In this document: one piece after another, positions 45,641-54,738 of the stretch
Position numbering within the stretch: position 1 is the stretch's first letter
Layout: the number at the start of each line of letters is the position of its first letter
Source of the DNA: Flavisericum labens
GTDB taxonomy: Bacteria; Bacteroidota; Bacteroidia; Flavobacteriales; Flavobacteriaceae
Reading direction: 5' to 3'
DNA length: 64,000 nt
Assembly: GCF_045446075.1 (NCBI RefSeq)
Contig: NZ_JBJJBQ010000001.1
Location: 310,001-374,000, forward strand
Notes under the pieces: model-generated
What the model saw: only the letters and a program-made list of their open reading frames with translations
What the model was told of the DNA's origin: nothing
The model's database searches: none
Translations under genes and position numbers: made by a program

Positions 45641-45685
45641 AAAGTATTAAGTTAATTATTAGTTATATAATGAGATTGTTAATTT

Positions 45686-46039
45686 TTAAAAATAACAGCT
45701 TGCTAATGCTAGAGTTGCAGGTATAGCTTGAATATAAAACAATTTTATTTGCTTTGTTGAGTAAGACCCATAAATACCGGCAATTGTCACACATACTAGA
45801 AAAAAAATGGCGATACTTTTATCTTTTTGAATTATTGAATAAATAAGGCCACTAGCCAAAAAACCATTATATAGCCCTTGATTAGCCGCCAAAACTTTAG
45901 TTTCTTCAGCAAATTCTTTTGATTTTAATCCAAACGTCTTGATACCTTGTGGCTTGGTCCAAAGAAACATTTCCAAGATTAAAAAATAGATGTGCTCTAA
46001 GGCAACCAATACAACCAAAAAGATAGTGAAAACTGTCAT
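45686..46039 (-). CDS. DUF1304 family membrane protein
   Basis: Four-helix membrane protein of 117 aa. LVALEHIYFLILEMFLW, NQGLYNGFLASGLIY and the spacing of helices match DUF1304, a family without known function. It is upstream of mscS on the same strand with a 45-bp gap, so the two may be co-transcribed. Confidence 0.88.
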   Translation of the reverse strand: MTVFTIFLVVLVALEHIYFLILEMFLWTKPQGIKTFGLKSKEFAEETKVLAANQGLYNGFLASGLIYSIIQKDKSIAIFFLVCVTIAGIYGSYSTKQIKLFYIQAIPATLALASCYF

Positions 46040-46070
46040 TTTTATGTGATATTTTCAAAGTTAATTAAAA

Positions 46071-46109
46071 CTTATAGAAAGCGATCTGGAAAAGATCGCT
46101 TTCTATAAG
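46071..46109 (-). terminator. Strong terminator after the NifU-type gene
   Basis: A perfect 17-bp stem (46071-46087 with 46093-46109, loop ggaaa). On the minus strand the stem is followed by TTTTAATTAA, so it terminates the NifU-type transcript and separates it from DUF1304-mscS. Confidence 0.88.
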
Positions 46110-46155
46110 TTCCTTTCGGATGTTTTATATTTTAGAAAAATCAAAGCACAAAAAG

Positions 46156-47058
46156 TTATCCATTTATGGCTTCAACCATTTCAACTTTTCCTGGCAGCAT
46201 TTGTTTTAGCATGTTTTCAATGCCACTTTTTAAAGTAAGTGTTGAAGATGGGCAGCCACTGCAAGCGCCTTGAAGCATAACGCTTACATTCTTGGTGTCC
46301 TCGTCATACGAAATAAATTGGATGTTTCCGCCGTCACTGGCTACAGCCGGTTTTACATATTCTTCTAGTATGTTTATGATTTCTTTCGAAGTATCATCTA
46401 AACCATCAAAACGCCTGTCAAGTTGTACAGTCGATTTATCCAAGGATTCGGCAGCATTAGGAGCCACAACTTCTTTTCCGTTTTCAATATAGTTTTTTAT
46501 GAACTCCCTAAGTTGTATGGTAATGTCTTGCCATTCCGTAATATCATATTTTGTAATCGAAACATAATTTTCGTCCAGAAAAACACTCTTTACAAAAGGA
46601 AAATGAAATAATTCTGTAGCCAATGGCGATAGCTTTGCCTCCTCAATTGATGTAAATTCAAATAGGGTATTTACAATTTTCTTGTTAGACACAAACTTCA
46701 TAACTGCTGGGTTAGGAGTACTCTCGGCATAAACGGTTACAGGTACTTTTTTTGGCGCAGCTTCTTCTTCAACCACAACACCTCCATCATTTAAATAAGC
46801 CTCAATTTGTTCGGCTACTTCATCCTGTACGTCATTCCATTCCACAATGTTGTATCGCTCAACCGCAATAAAGTTGCTGGTTATATATACTTTTTTAACA
46901 AATGGCAAATAAAATAACTGTTGTGCCAATGGTGAATGTTTAGCTTCATCAATGTTATTAAACTCAAAACTTTGCTGTTTAGTAACAAACTGGTTTATTT
47001 CAAATTTTATAATGGCATTATTTGATGTTTCTTGCACAGAAACTTTGTAAGTGTTCAT
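46156..47058 (-). CDS. NifU/Nfu family iron-sulfur scaffold with duplicated N-terminal domain
   Basis: Fe-S cluster carrier of 300 aa. Two tandem Nfu N-type domains are seen (about 1-85 and 100-190): the block EAKHSPLAQQLFYLPFVKKV is mirrored by EAKLSPLATELFHFPFVKSV. The C-terminal NifU domain carries the cluster-binding Cys266 and Cys269 (GACSGCPSS). Bacterial NfuA and mitochondrial NFU1 normally have one N domain, so the doubling is notable, though I believe common in Flavobacteriia. Likely role: delivery of 4Fe-4S clusters to targets such as QueG-like enzymes. Confidence 0.92.
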   Translation of the reverse strand: MNTYKVSVQETSNNAIIKFEINQFVTKQQSFEFNNIDEAKHSPLAQQLFYLPFVKKVYITSNFIAVERYNIVEWNDVQDEVAEQIEAYLNDGGVVVEEEAAPKKVPVTVYAESTPNPAVMKFVSNKKIVNTLFEFTSIEEAKLSPLATELFHFPFVKSVFLDENYVSITKYDITEWQDITIQLREFIKNYIENGKEVVAPNAAESLDKSTVQLDRRFDGLDDTSKEIINILEEYVKPAVASDGGNIQFISYDEDTKNVSVMLQGACSGCPSSTLTLKSGIENMLKQMLPGKVEMVEAING

Positions 47059-47074
47059 TTTAGCGAATTTTTTA

Positions 47075-47082
47075 CAAAAATA
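47075..47082 (-). promoter_or_regulatory. Candidate -7 box for the NifU-type gene
   Basis: The minus strand reads TATTTTTG, 16 bp before the ATG at 47058. No -33 box recognised. Confidence 0.4.
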
Positions 47083-47105
47083 CTAAAAGAAAACATTAGA
47101 TATCA

Positions 47106-47113
47106 TATATTTG
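47106..47113 (+). promoter_or_regulatory. Candidate -7 box toward the solitary PorP/SprF gene
   Basis: TATATTTG fits TAnnTTTG, 118 bp before the ATG at 47232, which would leave a long leader. No -33 box recognised. Confidence 0.3.
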
Positions 47114-47231
47114 AGTTTTGTTGTATGTTTTAATAGCATAAAACAAATATAAAAACAGCGCAATTTTTAAGGTTTAATGTTTTGATTGTTAAAGTGTTTT
47201 TATAAAACCAAGCCTACTTGATGAAACTATT

Positions 47232-48239
47232 ATGAAACTAAGAACTCTTTTTTTAGCCGTAACGTTCTTGTTATGCTCCAAACTAGCTACATCGCAGGAG
47301 GGGTTGCCAATATATACAGATTATCTAACTGATAACTATTACTTAATCCACCCTTCTATGGCTGGTGCAGCCAATTGTTCTAAGGTTAGACTCACAGGTA
47401 GGCAACAATGGTTTGGGCAAGATGATGCGCCAAAATTGTTAACCTTAAGTATGAATGGTAGAATTGGTGAATCGCAATCGGGAATAGGTGGTATTGTTTT
47501 TGCCGACAAAAATGGTTATCATTCTCAAAAAGGAGCTTATGCTACTTATGCGCATCATTTAATGTTTTCAAGAAGTGAGGCTGATTTAAATATGTTATCG
47601 TTTGGCTTAAGTGCTGGTTTTATACAATACCAATTGGATGAAACATCATTTTTAAACGGTGCTCCCATACCGGATCCAATAATTAGTGGTACTGTACAGA
47701 ACGAAACTAATTTTAATATAGATTTTGGCTTCTCGTATCACTTTCTTAATTTTTATGCGCATGCCACTGTAAAAAATGTTCTGAATAATTCGGGGGTAAA
47801 TGACAATATTGAAATTACCAGTAATTTAAGACGTTATTTATTGTCGACAGGTTACGTATTTAATAAACTTGGAAGTAGTTGGAGTTTCGAGCCTTCCGTG
47901 ATGCTTCAATACAGAGATTTAACTGAAGAGGCTGCTATCGATATTAATGCTAAGGCTTATAAAGAGATGGACTTCGGAACGTTATGGGGAGGTTTATCTT
48001 ATAGAAATAGTTTTGACGGTGCCGAGTTCTCCACTGGGAATGGAGTTGATAGCCAAAGGTTACAACAAATAACTCCAATTCTGGGCATTGATTATAACCA
48101 GTTTATGTTTGCTTACACTTACACGTATCAAACCAATTCTGTAGTATTTACAAACGGTGGTTTCCACCAGTTAACATTAGGGTATAACTTTAATTGTAGT
48201 CCTAAACGTTATGCGTGTCACTGCCCAGCGGTAAACTAG
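47232..48239 (+). CDS. PorP/SprF family outer-membrane protein, solitary copy
   Basis: Second PorP/SprF paralogue, 335 aa. A signal peptide (MKLRTLFLAVTFLLCSKLATSQ) precedes the family-typical PIYTDYLTDNYYLIHPSMAGA and LTGRQQWFGQDDAPKLLTLS. Strands alternate to FTNGGFHQLTLGYNFN, and there is a Cys-rich tail (CSPKRYACHCPAVN) unusual for the family. Unlike the copy at 5639 it has no adhesin or OmpA neighbour, so it may serve a substrate encoded elsewhere or be the core copy. Single-gene unit by spacing. Confidence 0.88.
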   Translation: MKLRTLFLAVTFLLCSKLATSQEGLPIYTDYLTDNYYLIHPSMAGAANCSKVRLTGRQQWFGQDDAPKLLTLSMNGRIGESQSGIGGIVFADKNGYHSQKGAYATYAHHLMFSRSEADLNMLSFGLSAGFIQYQLDETSFLNGAPIPDPIISGTVQNETNFNIDFGFSYHFLNFYAHATVKNVLNNSGVNDNIEITSNLRRYLLSTGYVFNKLGSSWSFEPSVMLQYRDLTEEAAIDINAKAYKEMDFGTLWGGLSYRNSFDGAEFSTGNGVDSQRLQQITPILGIDYNQFMFAYTYTYQTNSVVFTNGGFHQLTLGYNFNCSPKRYACHCPAVN

Positions 48240-48358
48240 TCTTTTTATTTTTTTAGAAAAAGTTCCATAATACTTAAGAGTTTCTAATTCAACAGATTTT
48301 AAACCTAACAATTTTGGCGTTAGTAAGTCTAAATCATATCGACTAACCCAATATTTCG

Positions 48359-48366
48359 TAATTTTG
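48359..48366 (+). promoter_or_regulatory. Candidate -7 box for the GAF-domain gene
   Basis: TAATTTTG fits TAnnTTTG. Its TTG is also the first start codon of the open frame, but transcription would begin after it, which supports the ATG at 48388 as the true start. Confidence 0.55.
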
Positions 48367-48387
48367 TTTTACAAGAACTTTCATTTT

Positions 48388-50766
48388 ATGGATATTAATA
48401 ATGATATCGAATCACCATTATTGCTAAAGGTTAGTTTTAACAAGTTGTTAGAGCGTTACGAAACCTTGGCAAGAGGTGAAAATGAGTATGTCGCAGCGAA
48501 GGCAAAACGTATTTTGAAAAGTGTTGAGGGTTATCCTGAGCTACGCAATGGCTTTAGTGAATTTTCCATTTTAAAAGAACGCGCCAAAGAAATAGCTTTT
48601 GTTCTTCAAGACACTTTTAGCCCACTTTTAACGAACAATGAAATTAAAACGGCTTCGGTACCCTTGCACAATTTGATTTTCAATTCTTCAGAACGTTTTA
48701 AAAATATTATAAACTCTGCAGGTGATAATTTTGAACTTCAAATAAAAAATATGCCTCAAGATGATACGTATATCATCGCCTGTACTATTATTTTAAGTTT
48801 TTGTTACGGTTATAATCTTAATTTTAAGAGACCATTCTTTTACGAAATACCTGACGTCAATGGCATAATGCGCTATTATAAAATTTTGTACAATGGCGAT
48901 TTCTGTGAAATTATCAGAACCGATAAGGCCAAGGAAATTACAGAGGCTGACTTCGACGAATTATTGGATAACTTTGAGAACATCGATTTGTGGCGAGAAA
49001 AATTTCCTCCACAGAGTTATATTTTCAAGGGCTTTGTAATTTCTAATATTTTTGAAGTTACCGACGACCAATCTATATCTAATATAAAATCGAGTCTTAT
49101 TGTAGGGGGCAAGCGTAAGGATGAAGGTTTTATGGAGAACTTTCAGGAAATTTTCCGTTCGTTATTAGGAATTAAAGACATAAGAGCTGGATTTTCCATT
49201 TTTAACAAAGCGGAGGATATATTTGAGTGCGTACATGGTTCTGGAATGCACAGTTTTTTGCTCGGGAATAACGATAATGCAAAATGTTTAGAGGTATTGT
49301 GCAGTTGGTCATACAATACTTTAATGACTGAAAAAAAATATGTAACCGTATCTAATGTCGATAAGGTTTTTGAAAGCTCAGAACGACACCCACCACATAT
49401 ACTACGATTACATGAGCAAGGTATAAAAAGTGCGATTTTTGCACCCATTGCCAATAGTGATGGGGTAATGGGGGTATTGGAAATTGTATCGACTCAACCT
49501 ATGGCACTCAACAGTATAAACGCCAATAAATTGGTTGATGTTATGCCATTTATAGTTTCGGCTGTAGAACGTTCTAAAAACGAAGAACAAAATACCATTG
49601 AAGCTGTAATCCAGCAGGAATGTACTTCAATTCACTCCAGTGTTTATTGGAAGTTTGTCACTGCGGCACGTCAGTTTTTAAAGGATAAGATGGAAATTGG
49701 AAGTAATGCAGTATTCCAAGAAATAGTTTTTGAAGACATATATCCATTATTCGGACAAATTGATGTAAAAGGGTCTTCTGATGCTAGAAATTCTGCCACC
49801 CAAAAAGATTTAATGTTACAATTGTCGTTAGCAGAAAAAATCGTTTCACAAATAAATGAAACCGAGCCTTTGCTAATTTATGAAGAAGTCTTGTTTCAAA
49901 TATCCAGTTTTGTCGATAATTTAAAAACAAATTTTAAAGTTGATAGCGAGCACAGTGTAATAGCTTTTTTTAAAAAAGATATTGATCCTTTATTTAAATT
50001 CCAGTTAAACAAAAATGAGGGTTTAAAGGAGGAAATTGAAGATTACTTTAGTAAGATGGATAGTGATCTAAACCTGATTTATTACTATCGAAAAAACTAT
50101 GATGAAACCATAATGCTCATCAATAAAAATATGGCATCGGTTTTAGATGAAAAACAGAAAGATGCTCAAGGCATGTACCCGCATTATTTTGAACGATATA
50201 AAACTGATGGAGTAGAACATAACATGTACATAGGTGAGGCCATTACCAAAACAGTCAGTTTTAATCCCATTTATTTATATAATTTAAGATTATGGCAGTT
50301 GCAGGTTATGTGCGAAATGGAAAATGAGTATTACAGCAACCAACATTTGTACCCAGTTAACCTAGATGTAGCATCCATGATTTTAGTGTTTAATCAACCA
50401 TTATCCATAAGGTTTAGAATGGATGAAAAACAATTTGATGTAGATGGCACTTACAATGCCCGTTATGAAGTGGTGAAAAAACGTGTAGATAAAGCCTTTA
50501 TAAAAGGCACTCAAGAGCGTATTACCCAAAACGGAAAAATAGCCATTGTATATTCACAAAAAGAAGACGAAGAGGAATATTTAAGATATATCAAGTTTTT
50601 GCAAAGCAAAAATTTTTTAAACGAAGACGTTGAGGTTCTTGAACTTGAAAATTTGCAAGGGGTTACAGGTTTAAAAGCTTTAAGAGTTGGTATTCTTTAT
50701 CATGATAAAGATGACAATAAAACATTTTACACCTACGATGACCTTATGAAGGAAATTAAAGCCTAA
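48388..50766 (+). CDS. GAF-domain protein without a recognisable output domain
   Basis: Cytoplasmic protein of 792 aa from ATG 48388 (MDINNDIESP). No signal or helix anchors. Residues about 235-400 look like a GAF sensor domain (FRSLLGIKDIRAGFSIFN ... AIFAPIANSDGVMGVLEIV). The remainder is long helical stretches (for example IDPLFKFQLNKNEGLKEEIE) without a kinase, cyclase or DNA-binding motif I can identify. A short C-terminal segment (LKALRVGILYHDKDDNKTFYTYDD) may be a separate domain. The ligand is unknown. It converges on the HD-Pycsar gene with an 11-bp overlap of the stop regions. Confidence 0.75.
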   Translation: MDINNDIESPLLLKVSFNKLLERYETLARGENEYVAAKAKRILKSVEGYPELRNGFSEFSILKERAKEIAFVLQDTFSPLLTNNEIKTASVPLHNLIFNSSERFKNIINSAGDNFELQIKNMPQDDTYIIACTIILSFCYGYNLNFKRPFFYEIPDVNGIMRYYKILYNGDFCEIIRTDKAKEITEADFDELLDNFENIDLWREKFPPQSYIFKGFVISNIFEVTDDQSISNIKSSLIVGGKRKDEGFMENFQEIFRSLLGIKDIRAGFSIFNKAEDIFECVHGSGMHSFLLGNNDNAKCLEVLCSWSYNTLMTEKKYVTVSNVDKVFESSERHPPHILRLHEQGIKSAIFAPIANSDGVMGVLEIVSTQPMALNSINANKLVDVMPFIVSAVERSKNEEQNTIEAVIQQECTSIHSSVYWKFVTAARQFLKDKMEIGSNAVFQEIVFEDIYPLFGQIDVKGSSDARNSATQKDLMLQLSLAEKIVSQINETEPLLIYEEVLFQISSFVDNLKTNFKVDSEHSVIAFFKKDIDPLFKFQLNKNEGLKEEIEDYFSKMDSDLNLIYYYRKNYDETIMLINKNMASVLDEKQKDAQGMYPHYFERYKTDGVEHNMYIGEAITKTVSFNPIYLYNLRLWQLQVMCEMENEYYSNQHLYPVNLDVASMILVFNQPLSIRFRMDEKQFDVDGTYNARYEVVKKRVDKAFIKGTQERITQNGKIAIVYSQKEDEEEYLRYIKFLQSKNFLNEDVEVLELENLQGVTGLKALRVGILYHDKDDNKTFYTYDDLMKEIKA

Positions 50767-52033
50767 ATATTTTCTGGCTGGGGTTTTCTTTGTCGGCTTC
50801 AAGATTATGGGAAGGCAGTGGAGGCTCCTCTGGTAAAACATCTTCAATTTCGGCTCCATTACTTTTCAATGCTACTCCGAACGAAATAACAGAAACAATC
50901 ATGCCTATCATAAAAATGGTATAGGTAATTCTTAAAATTCTATATTTTCGCTCCAGCACTTTTCCTAAAAAATAAAGGTCTTTGGTAAGCGAGCTATAAA
51001 CGTAATTTTTGTCCTTTAAAAGTTCACTCACCGCCCATTCAAATTCTTTAAGCTCCATTTTATGGAAGTTTCCAAAAAAGGTGAGATTAACCTCTTTATT
51101 GGCTACATCTTCTTTGGTGAATTCGCCGCTAGTTACATTTGGCCGTGTTGCAATAATAGACAGTACCATGGAGATTATGCACGATAGCGTAAAAATTGCA
51201 GTCGGATAAATTAAATAGGGGTTAGTGTCAAGTTTAGAAATTAAATTGGCTAAAACCAACGAAATAATGATGGCGTTTACCGAAAGCAAAATATTGGCTT
51301 TGGTATCGGCAATATCACTCAATTTAATGTGGTTTCTTAAAGCTACCCTATAAAATGTTTGTATACCACGCTCGGGGCTTTCATTTTTGTATTGCGCCTT
51401 ATATTTGGCTTTCATTTCCTCCTTCTTAAGGTTTCTCTTCTGTTTTTTTATCGTTTTTTTTAGTTTAGATAGGTTTTTCTCCTTTTGCTTTTGCCAGTTT
51501 TTCAAGGCATAATCTGTGTAAAACTGATGGTTTTTTGTAAGAACCTTAATGTTCTCTCTAAGCCATTCTGACGGTGTGTAAGTTTCAATTCCTTGAATTT
51601 CTAGCTCTTTTCTTAGAAATTCGCTAGCCTCAAAAAAATATTCCTTACCAAAATGCGAGGAATCTGCATCTCGTATTATTTTACCCAACTCGTTGTCTGG
51701 GGTATTTTTGAATTTGGTTGCAATGATGCACGCGTTAACAGCCTCTATGGTTTCCGGCGCAGTATTGTTTTCTTTTAAAAATGCAGTGGCAATTTTTACG
51801 CTTTCCTCTTCATGGTCTTCACGTGTTTTAGTATAGCCAGTATCATGCAGCAATGCCGCAAGCTCTAGTACTTCAGCCTTCTTTTTATTTATATCTGAGT
51901 TTTCAATAATTTCACGTGTACTTCGCAAAACGCGCTTGGTATGAATGTAATTATGGTAGTGAAACGTATTATCTAACTCTTCTTTAAATAAATCAAAAAC
52001 GAATTTTTCGGTAGCTTCAATTAATTTCGACAT
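50756..52033 (-). CDS. HD-domain protein fused to a Pycsar-effector-type (PycTM, DUF5706) membrane domain
   Basis: Predicted phosphohydrolase-membrane fusion of 425 aa. Residues about 20-150 hold an HD domain (YHNYIHTKR; ALLHDTGYTKT; IRDADSSHFG), a metal-dependent hydrolase fold acting on nucleotides. Residues about 180-225 are a Lys-rich coiled coil. Residues about 230-400 match the Pycsar effector domain: NHIKLSDIADTKANILLS, two central helices and a last helix (YTIFMIGMIVSVISFGVAL). Pycsar effectors sense cCMP or cUMP made by a partner cyclase and damage membranes during phage infection. No cyclase gene is in the window, so this may be a chromosomal relative with another role. The ATG at 52033 is preferred to the open GTG at 52057. 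Confidence 0.82.
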   Translation of the reverse strand: MSKLIEATEKFVFDLFKEELDNTFHYHNYIHTKRVLRSTREIIENSDINKKKAEVLELAALLHDTGYTKTREDHEEESVKIATAFLKENNTAPETIEAVNACIIATKFKNTPDNELGKIIRDADSSHFGKEYFFEASEFLRKELEIQGIETYTPSEWLRENIKVLTKNHQFYTDYALKNWQKQKEKNLSKLKKTIKKQKRNLKKEEMKAKYKAQYKNESPERGIQTFYRVALRNHIKLSDIADTKANILLSVNAIIISLVLANLISKLDTNPYLIYPTAIFTLSCIISMVLSIIATRPNVTSGEFTKEDVANKEVNLTFFGNFHKMELKEFEWAVSELLKDKNYVYSSLTKDLYFLGKVLERKYRILRITYTIFMIGMIVSVISFGVALKSNGAEIEDVLPEEPPLPSHNLEADKENPSQKIFRL

Positions 52034-52183
52034 AAAATGAAATTGGATTATTAACACAAATTACTAAAATTTAAATATATTAAGCATGCTTTATCTATAA
52101 AGATTTTGACGGTAAGAAATGTTAGTTGTTTCCGACTTAATCATAGTTAAAGTTGAAATATTAATTAAAAAAAGGAATCTAAA

Positions 52184-52645
52184 ATGCTGACTTGGAAAGA
52201 TGTGATAAAATTTGCCGTAAATGGAAACCCAAAACCGGATAAACGAATAGAAAAAACCGAGGCCGAATGGGAGAACCAATTATCCCCCGAACAATTTAGA
52301 ATTACTAGGAAAAAAGGTACTGAGCGACCTCATAGTGGCGAACTTTGTACAACTTATGAAGAAGGTAAATACAGTTGCGTATGTTGTAGCGCACCGCTAT
52401 TCGATTCTACTATTAAATTTAATTCTGGTACTGGATGGCCTAGTTTTACGCAACCTATAAAAGAAAATGCCATTAAGTACGAAAAAGACAGTTCGTTGGG
52501 CATGGTTCGGGTAGAGGTTATGTGTAATACATGCGATGCCCATTTAGGGCATGTTTTTCCCGATGGCCCCGAACCTAATGGTTTAAGGTATTGCATCAAT
52601 TCTGAGGCCATGCAATTAATAAAGGAAGAAGTAAATGATAAATAA
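52184..52645 (+). CDS. msrB: Peptide-methionine (R)-S-oxide reductase MsrB
   Basis: Repairs the R form of oxidised methionine with thioredoxin. The 153-aa cytoplasmic protein has a Zn site from two CxxC pairs (CVCCSAPLF and CNTCDAHLGHVF) and catalytic Cys in LRYCINSEAM. FNSGTGWPSF is also diagnostic. It overlaps msrA by 11 bp and starts a four-gene operon with msrA, selO and an msrA-like gene. Confidence 0.96.
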   Translation: MLTWKDVIKFAVNGNPKPDKRIEKTEAEWENQLSPEQFRITRKKGTERPHSGELCTTYEEGKYSCVCCSAPLFDSTIKFNSGTGWPSFTQPIKENAIKYEKDSSLGMVRVEVMCNTCDAHLGHVFPDGPEPNGLRYCINSEAMQLIKEEVNDK

Positions 52646-53177
52646 AAATTTAGAAATCGCCACCGTAGGAGGTGGTTGTTTTTGGTGCACCGAAGCAGTG
52701 TTTCAAGAAATTAAAGGTGTTGAGACAGTGTTTTCTGGATATTCAGGAGGTAATGCGCCTGGGCATCCAACATATCGCGAGGTTTGCTCTGGTTTAACAG
52801 GTCATGCCGAGGTGGTTCAAATTACATTTGACACTAACCTTATTTCGTACGAAGATATTTTGGTTATTTTTATGACTACCCACGACCCAACCACCCTAAA
52901 TAGACAAGGGGGAGACCACGGTACGCAGTATCGTTCGGTTATTTTTTATCATGATGAAAATCAAAAAGAAATGGCCGAAACCGTCTTAAATAAAGTAGCG
53001 TCCTATTATGATGACCCGATAGTTACTGAAATTTCGGCACTGGAAACTTTCTATAAGGCTGAAGATTATCATCAAAACTACTACCGTAACAACACAACTG
53101 AAGGCTATTGTAGCTTTGTAATAACACCAAAGTTATCAAAACTAAGAAAGTTACATGCGGATAAATTGAATAAATGA
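52635..53177 (+). CDS. msrA: Peptide-methionine (S)-S-oxide reductase MsrA
   Basis: Repairs the S form of methionine sulfoxide. The 180-aa protein has the active-site motif GGGCFWCTEAVF with catalytic Cys15, then GYSGG and HDPTTLNRQGGDHGTQYRS, all complete. It overlaps msrB (11 bp) and selO (4 bp), so translation is coupled. Confidence 0.97.
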   Translation: MINKNLEIATVGGGCFWCTEAVFQEIKGVETVFSGYSGGNAPGHPTYREVCSGLTGHAEVVQITFDTNLISYEDILVIFMTTHDPTTLNRQGGDHGTQYRSVIFYHDENQKEMAETVLNKVASYYDDPIVTEISALETFYKAEDYHQNYYRNNTTEGYCSFVITPKLSKLRKLHADKLNK

Positions 53178-54736
53178 AGCTTAATATAAAAGACAGATTC
53201 AACATTGAATTACCTGCCGATTCCATTAAAGAGAATAGTCGCAGGCAGGTGACCAATGCATGTTTCTCTTTTGTCTCACCAAAGCCAACCTCAAATCCAG
53301 AATTAATTCATGTTTCGCCAGAAATCTTGGAAAACTTAGGGATAACCAAAGAAGAAGCAAAAACTGAAAAGTTTTTAAATCTATTTACTGGCAACGCCGT
53401 ATATTCAAATACAAAGCCTTATGCCATGTGCTATGGCGGTCATCAATTTGGTAATTGGGCAGGACAGTTGGGTGATGGGCGTGCCATAAACCTATTCGAA
53501 ATCGAGCATAAAAATAAACATTGGATGGTTCAGTTGAAAGGCGCCGGCGAAACACCGTATTCGCGATCTGCCGATGGTTTGGCCGTGTTGCGTTCGTCCA
53601 TTCGGGAGTATTTGTGTAGTGAAGCCATGTTTCATTTGGGTGTGCCCACAACCAGGGCATTGTCTTTGGCTTTAACTGGTGACAATGTGTTAAGAGATGT
53701 TATGTATAATGGTAATCCTGCGTACGAAAAAGGCGCAATAGTTACCCGTGTGGCTCCAAGTTTTTTGAGGTTTGGTAGCTATCAAATATTTGCTGCAAGG
53801 CAGGATCATGATACACTAAAAACATTAGTTGACTTCACTATAAAGCATCATTTTCCACATTTAGGAAAACCTTCGAAAAGCATCTACATTGATTTTTTTA
53901 AAGAGGTCGCCGAACTTACACTCGATATGATTATACATTGGCAACGTGTTGGTTTTGTGCACGGCGTCATGAACACTGATAATATGTCTATTTTGGGATT
54001 GACTATTGATTATGGTCCTTATGGTTGGTTAGAAGGTTTTGATTACGGTTGGACGCCCAATACCACCGATGGCCAACACAGACGTTACCGTTACGGTAAC
54101 CAACCCAACATTGGGCTTTGGAATTTGTACCAGCTGGCTAATGCGCTATACCCTTTAGTGGAAGAAGTGGAGCCCTTTCAAGTCATTTTGGATAGCTATA
54201 AGACGGAGTTTGATGCAAAATCTCTAACAATGATGCAAGCTAAATTGGGATTGGTGAAAGAAGATGTTTTCGATAAATCGCTTATTCAAGAATTGGAAGA
54301 TAATTTGTTGCTTGTCGAAACTGACATGACAATTTTCTTTAGAAATTTAAGCGATTTTGTGCCTCAAAAATCTTCAGAGGGATTAAAAATTATTGAAGAT
54401 GCCTTTTACAATTTGGATGAACTTTCAGAGGAAATAAAGCAAAAATGGCAAAATTGGTTTAATCGGTATGCATCAAGGCTAGAGCAGGAAGATCTTACCG
54501 GCAAACAGCGAAAACAACATATGAATTCCGTCAATCCAAAATACGTGTTGCGAAACTATATGGCACAACTGGCTATTGATGACGCTGATAAAGGTGATTA
54601 TGGATTAATTGATGAATTATTTAAAATGCTCAAAAACCCTTATGATGAACAACCAGAATACGAAAAATGGTTTGCCAAAAGGCCAGAATGGGCAAGGCAT
54701 AAGGTGGGTTGTTCCATGTTATCTTGTAGCTCATAA
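53174..54736 (+). CDS. selO: Protein adenylyltransferase SelO (YdiU family)
   Basis: Pseudokinase-fold enzyme that transfers AMP to Ser, Thr or Tyr of proteins, in E. coli including redox enzymes such as glutaredoxin. The 520-aa protein has typical segments: YAMCYGGHQFGNWAGQLGDG, LKGAGETPYSRSADGLAVLR, HGVMNTDNMSI and DYGPYGWLEGFD. The C-terminus GCSMLSCSS keeps the redox cysteine pair; in animals the last Cys is selenocysteine. It sits between msrA and a second msrA-like gene, linking it to methionine sulfoxide repair. Confidence 0.96.
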   Translation: MKLNIKDRFNIELPADSIKENSRRQVTNACFSFVSPKPTSNPELIHVSPEILENLGITKEEAKTEKFLNLFTGNAVYSNTKPYAMCYGGHQFGNWAGQLGDGRAINLFEIEHKNKHWMVQLKGAGETPYSRSADGLAVLRSSIREYLCSEAMFHLGVPTTRALSLALTGDNVLRDVMYNGNPAYEKGAIVTRVAPSFLRFGSYQIFAARQDHDTLKTLVDFTIKHHFPHLGKPSKSIYIDFFKEVAELTLDMIIHWQRVGFVHGVMNTDNMSILGLTIDYGPYGWLEGFDYGWTPNTTDGQHRRYRYGNQPNIGLWNLYQLANALYPLVEEVEPFQVILDSYKTEFDAKSLTMMQAKLGLVKEDVFDKSLIQELEDNLLLVETDMTIFFRNLSDFVPQKSSEGLKIIEDAFYNLDELSEEIKQKWQNWFNRYASRLEQEDLTGKQRKQHMNSVNPKYVLRNYMAQLAIDDADKGDYGLIDELFKMLKNPYDEQPEYEKWFAKRPEWARHKVGCSMLSCSS

Positions 54737-54738
54737 AA

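Noticed and set aside
50756..52033. Complete Pycsar defence system
   Set aside because: Only the effector-type membrane domain is present; no nucleotide cyclase gene was found in the window.
53385..53660. Antisense frame inside selO
   Set aside because: The plus-strand frame is a well-conserved SelO; the antisense product has no signal or motif.
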